Origin: Gammaproteobacteria bacterium
Lineage (GTDB): Bacteria > Pseudomonadota > Gammaproteobacteria > UBA9214
Direction of reading: 5' to 3'
DNA: 9,723 bases
Assembly (NCBI GenBank): GCA_029864225.1
Contig: JAOTTU010000071.1
Location: 1 to 9,723, forward strand
This document shows, one piece after another, positions 5,921 to 9,723 of the stretch (within the stretch, counting starts at the first letter, position 1; every line of letters begins with the position of its first letter). A model generated the notes under the pieces. It had not been told where the DNA came from. It searched no databases and saw only the letters and a program-made list of their open reading frames with translations. Position numbers and translations under genes: made by a program.

Positions 5921-5937
5921 TGGCATAATTCCTGCTT
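5921..5937 (+). promoter_or_regulatory. Sigma-54 (-24/-12) promoter of glnA
   Basis: TGGCATAATTCCTGCTT fits the sigma-54 consensus TGGCAC-N5-TTGCW, with the invariant GG (5922-5923) and GC (5934-5935) separated by exactly 10 nt. Transcription should begin near 5946-5948, giving a leader of about 83 nt. With the two NtrC sites upstream, this is nitrogen-regulated glnA control. No clear sigma-70 promoter is visible in the same region. Confidence 0.88.
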
Positions 5938-6017
5938 TCACAGTGCTAAGAATTGTGATGATTTGATGAAAAGTCCGTTGTCCTGCCGACCGCGGTGTGT
6001 AATGACGTAGCCAATCT

Positions 6018-6024
6018 GGAGGAG
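6018..6024 (+). promoter_or_regulatory. Strong Shine-Dalgarno site of glnA
   Basis: GGAGGAG lies 5 nt before the ATG at 6030 and is the strongest ribosome-binding site in the window, in keeping with an abundant enzyme. Confidence 0.85.
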
Positions 6025-6029
6025 TTGTA

Positions 6030-7439
6030 ATGTCTGCAACCAAAGTTCTGAAGATGATAAAAGATAACGGTGTCAAGTATATCGACATGCGTTTTACCGA
6101 TACCCGCGGCAAGGAGCAGCACGTCACCCTGCCCGCCAGCCAAATCGATACCAACTTTTTCAAAGGCGGCAAAATGTTCGACGGCTCCAGTATTGCCGGC
6201 TGGAAGGGCATTAATGAATCCGACATGGTGTTGATGCCGGACACCTCGACGGCGATCATGGATCTGTTCAGCGATGAACCCATGCTGAACCTGCGCTGCG
6301 ATATCCTCGAGCCCACCACCATGAAGGGCTACGAGCGTGATCCGCGTTCCATTGCCCGCCGCGCGGAGGCCTACCTGAAGTCCACCAAGATCGCCGACAC
6401 CGCCTACTTCGGCCCGGAGCCGGAGTTCTTTGTCCTCGACGATGTGCGCTGGGGAGCCGACATCGGTGGCGCCTTCTACAAGGTCGATTCCGAGGAGGCC
6501 TCCTGGAACTCCGAGCGCGTCTATGAGGACGGCAACATCGGGCACCGTCCCACCAACAAGGGTGGTTATTTCCCGGTGCCCCCGGTCGACTCGCTGCATG
6601 ACCTGCGCAGCGCCATGTGTCTGGCCCTGGAGGAGATGGGCGTGCCCGTCGAGGTGCATCACCACGAGGTGGCCACCGCCGGCCAGTGCGAAATCGGCAC
6701 CGTTTTCAACACGCTGACACGCAAGGCCGATGAGGTGCAGATCCTCAAGTACGTGGTCATGAATGTGGCCCACGGTTACGGCAAGACCGCGACCTTCATG
6801 CCCAAGCCGCTGGTGGGTGACAACGGCAGCGGCATGCATGTACACCAGTCCCTGGCCAAGGCCGGCAAGAACATCTTCACCGGTAACAAGTACGGCGGCC
6901 TGTCACAGGAGGCGCTGTACTACATCGGTGGTATCTTCAAGCATGCCCGTGCCCTGAATGCCTTCACCAATGCCAGTACCAACAGTTACAAGCGCCTGGT
7001 GCCGGGCTTCGAGGCACCGGTCATGCTGGCTTATTCGGCACGCAACCGCTCGGCATCGGTGCGTATCCCGTTCGAATCGAACCCCAAGGGCCGGCGTGTC
7101 GAGGTGCGATTCCCGGATCCAAGCGGGAACCCATACCTGAGCTTTGCCGCCATGTTGATGGCTGGCCTCGACGGCATCAAGAACAAGATTGACCCGGGTA
7201 GCGCCATGGACAAGGACCTCTATGATCTGCCGCCTGAGGAAGAGGCCCAGATCCCGACCGTGTGTCACTCCCTGGACCAGGCCCTGGATATGCTGGACGC
7301 GGACCGCAAGTTCCTGACCACCGGTGGCGTGTTCACCGACGACATGATCGACGGCTATATCGACCTCAAGATGGACGAGGTTACGCGCCTGCGCATGACC
7401 ACCCACCCGATCGAGTTCGACATGTACTACAGCCTGTAA
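6030..7439 (+). CDS. glnA: Glutamine synthetase, type I (GSI-beta)
   Basis: GlnA makes glutamine from glutamate, ammonia and ATP; it is the main ammonium-assimilating enzyme and acts as a cytoplasmic dodecamer. The 469-aa product has the family length. Visible signatures are FDGSSIAGW (50-58, the GS beta-grasp motif), PEPEFF with catalytic Glu residues (129-134), EVHHHEVATAGQCEIG (208-223), KPLVGDNGSGMHVHQS (259-274, ATP/metal site), NRSASVRIP (339-347) and EVRFPDPSGNPYL (358-370). Tyr398 within KDLYDLPPEE is the adenylylation site, so activity should be controlled by GlnE as in GSI-beta enzymes. Transcription is from the sigma-54 promoter at 5921 under NtrC. An intrinsic terminator follows 25 bp after the stop, separating glnA from the DUF4124 and ntrBC genes. 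Confidence 0.99.
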   Translation: MSATKVLKMIKDNGVKYIDMRFTDTRGKEQHVTLPASQIDTNFFKGGKMFDGSSIAGWKGINESDMVLMPDTSTAIMDLFSDEPMLNLRCDILEPTTMKGYERDPRSIARRAEAYLKSTKIADTAYFGPEPEFFVLDDVRWGADIGGAFYKVDSEEASWNSERVYEDGNIGHRPTNKGGYFPVPPVDSLHDLRSAMCLALEEMGVPVEVHHHEVATAGQCEIGTVFNTLTRKADEVQILKYVVMNVAHGYGKTATFMPKPLVGDNGSGMHVHQSLAKAGKNIFTGNKYGGLSQEALYYIGGIFKHARALNAFTNASTNSYKRLVPGFEAPVMLAYSARNRSASVRIPFESNPKGRRVEVRFPDPSGNPYLSFAAMLMAGLDGIKNKIDPGSAMDKDLYDLPPEEEAQIPTVCHSLDQALDMLDADRKFLTTGGVFTDDMIDGYIDLKMDEVTRLRMTTHPIEFDMYYSL

Positions 7440-7460
7440 GATCGCAGTACCTGGTTAATG

Positions 7461-7488
7461 AAAAGCGCCCTTCGGGGCGCTTTTTTTT
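7461..7488 (+). terminator. Intrinsic terminator of glnA
   Basis: A 6-bp stem GCGCCC (7465-7470) / GGGCGC (7475-7480) with a stable TTCG loop is followed by eight T residues. Four A residues precede the stem, so it could work weakly in the other direction too. Confidence 0.93.
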
Positions 7489-7518
7489 CCTATAGGACAG
7501 GAAAAAACCATGACGTCA

Positions 7519-7544
7519 ACCGCAGAGACGCGGAGAACGCAGAG
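7519..7544 (+). repeat. GCAGAG-type repeat, left arm
   Basis: ACCGCAGAGACGCGGAGAAC and the following GCAGAG form a 26-nt arm. It matches the reverse complement of 7624-7649 at 23 of 26 positions and shares its layout with the copies in the 2960-3360 region. Confidence 0.85.
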
Positions 7545-7623
7545 TAGGAATTTTATCTATAAAACCCGAACTATTGATTGCTACTTAAATTTAGATGTTT
7601 TTACGGGACAGTATTTATTTTTT

Positions 7624-7649
7624 CTCTGCGCACTCTGCGTCTCTGCGGT
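7624..7649 (-). repeat. GCAGAG-type repeat, right arm
   Basis: CTCTGCGCACTCTGCGTCTC and the following TGCGGT form the inverted partner of 7519-7544. The two arms enclose 79 bp of AT-rich DNA with no coding potential. The whole resembles a small non-coding mobile or hairpin-forming element, but no target-site duplication is obvious. Confidence 0.85.
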
Positions 7650-7778
7650 GATTATTTCTGTATTTATTTAAGCGCCGGGCAAGTAATGTTTGAATTCAAG
7701 GACTTGAAACCGATCGAAGGCGTCAAACCACGGACAAACAGTATTGCATCGCTTCACTGCCGGGTTTATGGTGGTTTT

Positions 7779-8327
7779 ATGAGATATTTTATCGTGTTAG
7801 TGCTGCTGTTGGCGGGCCTGGCGCAGGCCGAGATCTACAAGTCCACCAGTGCCGATGGTGAGGTGATCTTTTCAGATCAGCCAAGCCCGGGTGCCGAACA
7901 GATGCGGCTGCCGGACTTGCCGACCTATAAGGCGCCACCGATAAGCACGCGCGCCCTGAGCGATAGCGCGGGGCAGAAGCAGCCTGCCAAGAGCCCGTAT
8001 CAGAGCATGGCGTTCACCGCACCGGAGGATGATGCCACGGTGCGCAATAATCTCGGGGACTTGAGCGCCAGTGTTTCACTGCAGCCCGTATTGAAGACCC
8101 GCCTGGGACACCGGATCCAGTATTACCTGGATGATGCGCCCCACGGCCAACCGGTCAGCGCGACCGCCATCAATTTCACTAACCTGGACCGGGGTTCACA
8201 TCGCCTCTCCGCCAGCGTGGTTGATTCGCAGGGCAGCACGATCATCAGCACCGATACGGTGACCTTTCACCTGCACCGCGAATCGCTCAACTTTCCCAAC
8301 CGGCAAGCGCCTGCCAATAAGCCCTGA
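7779..8327 (+). CDS. Secreted DUF4124-domain protein between glnA and ntrB
   Basis: This is a small envelope protein of unknown role. The 182-aa product starts MRYFIVLVLLLAGLAQA, a clear Sec signal peptide with probable cleavage after residue 17. The mature N-terminus, EIYKSTSADGEVIFSDQP, is the DUF4124 motif (aromatic-K-x-DG-x-x-x-FSD-P). A proline-rich linker follows. Residues about 100-170 form a beta-rich region (HRIQYYLDDAPHG, then HRLSASVVDSQG and TVTFHLHR) resembling an Ig-like fold. The ATG at 7779 is chosen because it begins the signal peptide, although only a weak GGTGG lies upstream. DUF4124 genes are often found between glnA and ntrB in gammaproteobacteria, as I recall, but no nitrogen function is established. 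It lies behind the glnA terminator and a repeat element, so it probably has its own promoter. Confidence 0.88.
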   Translation: MRYFIVLVLLLAGLAQAEIYKSTSADGEVIFSDQPSPGAEQMRLPDLPTYKAPPISTRALSDSAGQKQPAKSPYQSMAFTAPEDDATVRNNLGDLSASVSLQPVLKTRLGHRIQYYLDDAPHGQPVSATAINFTNLDRGSHRLSASVVDSQGSTIISTDTVTFHLHRESLNFPNRQAPANKP

Positions 8328-8341
8328 CGCTGCGTGACACG

Positions 8342-8358
8342 TGCACTATTTTGGTGCA
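8342..8358 (+). promoter_or_regulatory. NtrC binding site upstream of ntrB
   Basis: TGCACTATTTTGGTGCA fits the NtrC consensus TGCACYAWWWTRGTGCA at every position. It lies 146 bp before ntrB and 14 bp after the DUF4124 stop. A TATTAT at 8369-8374 could be a sigma-70 -10 box, which would place the site over the -35 region. That is the arrangement by which NtrC represses glnL in enteric bacteria. The promoter assignment is inference; the site itself is clear. Confidence 0.87.
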
Positions 8359-8368
8359 CAATAGTTTC

Positions 8369-8374
8369 TATTAT
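8369..8374 (+). promoter_or_regulatory. Possible -10 box for ntrBC
   Basis: TATTAT differs from TATAAT at one position. No recognisable TTGACA lies 16-18 bp upstream (that position reads CTATTT or TATTTT inside the NtrC site), so this is tentative. Confidence 0.35.
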
Positions 8375-8503
8375 CTCCCCAGGACCGCTGGGCCGGTCAG
8401 TCCGACATGCCGCATCTTGTTGTTCCGTCTGTCTATTGTGTTTATTCCCCCGGGTTTTTAACGGGCGCGGGAAGAGTGGTTTGGTTCTTGCATTGAAGCG
8501 CCC

Positions 8504-9586
8504 ATGATGGGTGTTAAGCAATTTCCGGAATTCCGATCCGAGCGCTTACTCGATTACCTGAGCACCGCGGTAATGGTGCTCGATGACCATTTCCGGCTGA
8601 TGTATCTCAATCCGGCGGGCGAGGTGTTGCTGGCGACCAGTGCCAGTCACGCGCGCGGCAAGGCAATCCGGGAACTCATCATCAATGCCGACATGCTTAC
8701 CGAACACCTGAGCGCTGCGATGGAAAACGGTTATGTCATCAACCAGCGCAATTGCCGGCTGGAATTGCCCGACCTGCACAGCCTGATTGTCAATTGCACC
8801 CACACCCCGATCACCCTCCCGGGTCAGAGAAACGGCACTATGCTGGAACTGCGTAAGGTGGAACATCACTTGCGTATCGCACAGGAGGAGCAACTGATCA
8901 CGCAGCAGGAGGCCACCCATGCGCTGCTACGCGGTCTGGCTCACGAAATCAAGAACCCGCTGGGTGGCCTGCGCGGTGCCGCCCAGTTGCTGGAACAGGA
9001 AATCGCCGATGCTGCACTCAAGGAATACACCCGTATCATTATCGGCGAGGCAGACCGCCTGCAGAACCTGATGGACCGGATGCTCGGCCCCAATGATATT
9101 CCCAACATGCGGGGTACGAATATCCACACCATCCTCGAACGGGTGCGTGAGCTGGTGCGAGTGGAAGCGGACAGCGGGCTGAGGATTCACCAGGATTATG
9201 ATCCCAGCCTGCCGGAACTGCATGCCGATCCGGATATGTTGGTCCAGGCCATCCTGAACATTGTCCGCAATGCCGCCCAGGCGCTCGAGGGTGAAGGTGA
9301 AATCGTCTTGCGGACGCGGGTGCAGCGCCAGTTCAATATCGGTAACCGCCTGCACCGCCTGGTGGCCTGTATCCAGGTTATCGATAACGGTCCCGGTATC
9401 GACGAGCAACTGCGTGAAAAGATTTTCTTCCCGATGATCACCACCCGCAGTGACGGCACCGGGCTCGGGCTGTCCATAGCCCAGTCGCTGATCAGCCGCC
9501 ACCAGGGACTGATCGAATGCAGCAGCAAGCCAGGCGAAACCGTGTTTACCATTTTAATGCCACTGGACAGCAAAAATGAGTCATAG
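8504..9586 (+). CDS. ntrB: Nitrogen regulation sensor histidine kinase NtrB
   Basis: NtrB (GlnL) is the cytoplasmic PII-controlled kinase/phosphatase of NtrC. The 360-aa product has no membrane segment. Residues about 12-115 form a PAS-like domain (LLDYLSTAVMVLDDHFRLMYLNPAGE). The H-box is LLRGLAHEIKNPLGGLRGAA with phospho-acceptor His147. The catalytic domain shows the N box (NIVRNAAQA, Asn256), the G1 box DNGPGID (294-300), the F box (EKIFFPMITTR) and the G2 box GTGLGLS (318-324). All catalytic residues are intact. The first of two adjacent ATG codons at 8504 is taken; the ribosome-binding site is weak. The end overlaps ntrC by 11 bp, so the two genes are co-translated. Expression is probably controlled by the NtrC site at 8342. 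Confidence 0.97.
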   Translation: MMGVKQFPEFRSERLLDYLSTAVMVLDDHFRLMYLNPAGEVLLATSASHARGKAIRELIINADMLTEHLSAAMENGYVINQRNCRLELPDLHSLIVNCTHTPITLPGQRNGTMLELRKVEHHLRIAQEEQLITQQEATHALLRGLAHEIKNPLGGLRGAAQLLEQEIADAALKEYTRIIIGEADRLQNLMDRMLGPNDIPNMRGTNIHTILERVRELVRVEADSGLRIHQDYDPSLPELHADPDMLVQAILNIVRNAAQALEGEGEIVLRTRVQRQFNIGNRLHRLVACIQVIDNGPGIDEQLREKIFFPMITTRSDGTGLGLSIAQSLISRHQGLIECSSKPGETVFTILMPLDSKNES

Positions 9587-9723
9587 CCAGAAAATCTGGG
9601 TCATTGATGACGACAACTCCATCCGCTGGGTGCTCGAAAAGGCGCTGCAGAAGGCCGGCCTGATGATGGAAAGTTTCGATAATGCAGGGAGTGCGCTCGA
9701 AGCCCTGCAGCACGAAGAACCCG
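9576..9723 (+). CDS. ntrC: Nitrogen regulation response regulator NtrC, 5' part (cut by window edge)
   Basis: NtrC (GlnG) is the sigma-54 activator phosphorylated by NtrB. Only 49 codons are present. They read MSHSQKIWVIDDDNSIRWVL and onward, the receiver-domain start with the acidic cluster at residues 11-13 and the NSIRWVLEKAL helix typical of NtrC. The phospho-acceptor Asp (near residue 54), the AAA+ domain and the HTH lie beyond the right edge. The ATG lies inside the end of ntrB, with a GGA 8 nt upstream as its likely ribosome-binding site. Confidence 0.95.
   Translation, partial: MSHSQKIWVIDDDNSIRWVLEKALQKAGLMMESFDNAGSALEALQHEEP

Larger units (their letters stand above)
7440..7778. other. 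339-bp gene-free region between glnA and the DUF4124 gene
   Basis: After the glnA terminator come a 131-bp element made of two inverted 26-nt repeats around an AT-rich core (7519-7649), then about 130 bp leading to the DUF4124 gene. An ATG at 7686 is in frame with that gene, but it would bury the signal peptide. No clear promoter for the DUF4124 gene is visible, apart from AT-rich sequence around 7655-7672. Confidence 0.7.

Noticed and set aside
5966..6010. A 14-codon leader ORF between the glnA promoter and glnA
   Set aside because: It has no ribosome-binding site and no regulatory codon run, and a frame this short is expected by chance.
5946..6845. A 299-codon open frame on the minus strand over glnA
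   Set aside because: It is a shadow of glnA codon bias; the plus-strand frame is unmistakable glutamine synthetase, and the antisense frame would run into the glnA promoter.
7578..7778. N-terminal extension of the DUF4124 protein
   Set aside because: The frame is open, but it crosses the right repeat arm and would place the signal peptide internally. The ATG at 7779 fits a Sec signal peptide.
8383..8398. Hairpin GACCG/CGGTC as a terminator after the DUF4124 gene
   Set aside because: The stem is only 5 bp and no T-tract follows. It could be a leader structure of ntrB mRNA, but nothing supports that.

Overview
The window looks like ordinary chromosome of a gammaproteobacterium. Protein-coding parts are GC-rich. 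The glycyl-tRNA synthetase is the two-subunit (alpha2beta2) type. The glnA-DUF4124-ntrB-ntrC order and the NtrC/sigma-54 control signals are those of gammaproteobacterial nitrogen regulation. A TusA-type sulfur carrier gene paired with a PP-loop tRNA-thiolation-like gene would suit a Chromatiales/Ectothiorhodospiraceae-like sulfur-metabolising lineage, but that finer placement is inference.

Layout. (1) 1-2136, minus strand: glyS (5' part only, running off the left edge) and glyQ, overlapping by 4 bp. (2) 2137-2395: divergent intergenic region. (3) 2396-2959, plus: a 187-aa protein of unknown function. (4) 2960-3360: a 401-bp gene-free region packed with repeats. Two REP-like hairpins in opposite orientation (a BIME-like pair) are nested inside a perfect 20-bp inverted repeat, followed by a copy of a second, related repeat. 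(5) 3361-5808, plus: a compact operon of a PP-loop ATPase (MnmA/ThiI-like N-terminus plus NFACT-R/DUF814-like C-terminus), a TusA-family sulfur carrier overlapping it by ATGA, and a cation-diffusion-facilitator transporter with an apparently duplicated cytoplasmic domain. (6) 5809-6029: a textbook glnA control region with two NtrC sites 32 bp apart and a sigma-54 -24/-12 promoter. (7) 6030-7439: glnA, followed by an intrinsic terminator. (8) 7440-7778: a second inverted pair of the CTCTGCGG-type repeat. (9) 7779-8327: a secreted DUF4124 protein. (10) 8328-8503: a consensus NtrC site upstream of ntrB. (11) 8504-9723: ntrB and the first 49 codons of ntrC.

How it fits together. NtrB phosphorylates NtrC under nitrogen limitation; NtrC-P binds the two sites upstream of glnA and activates the sigma-54 promoter to raise glutamine synthetase. 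The NtrC site in front of ntrB implies feedback on the sensor/regulator operon. The PP-loop/TusA/CDF operon is separate and probably concerns sulfur transfer to RNA (first two genes) and metal export (third).

I see no tRNA, rRNA, CRISPR array, insertion sequence with a transposase, or prophage gene. The least explained parts are the PP-loop/TusA pair, the unknown 187-aa gene, and the mosaic repeats.
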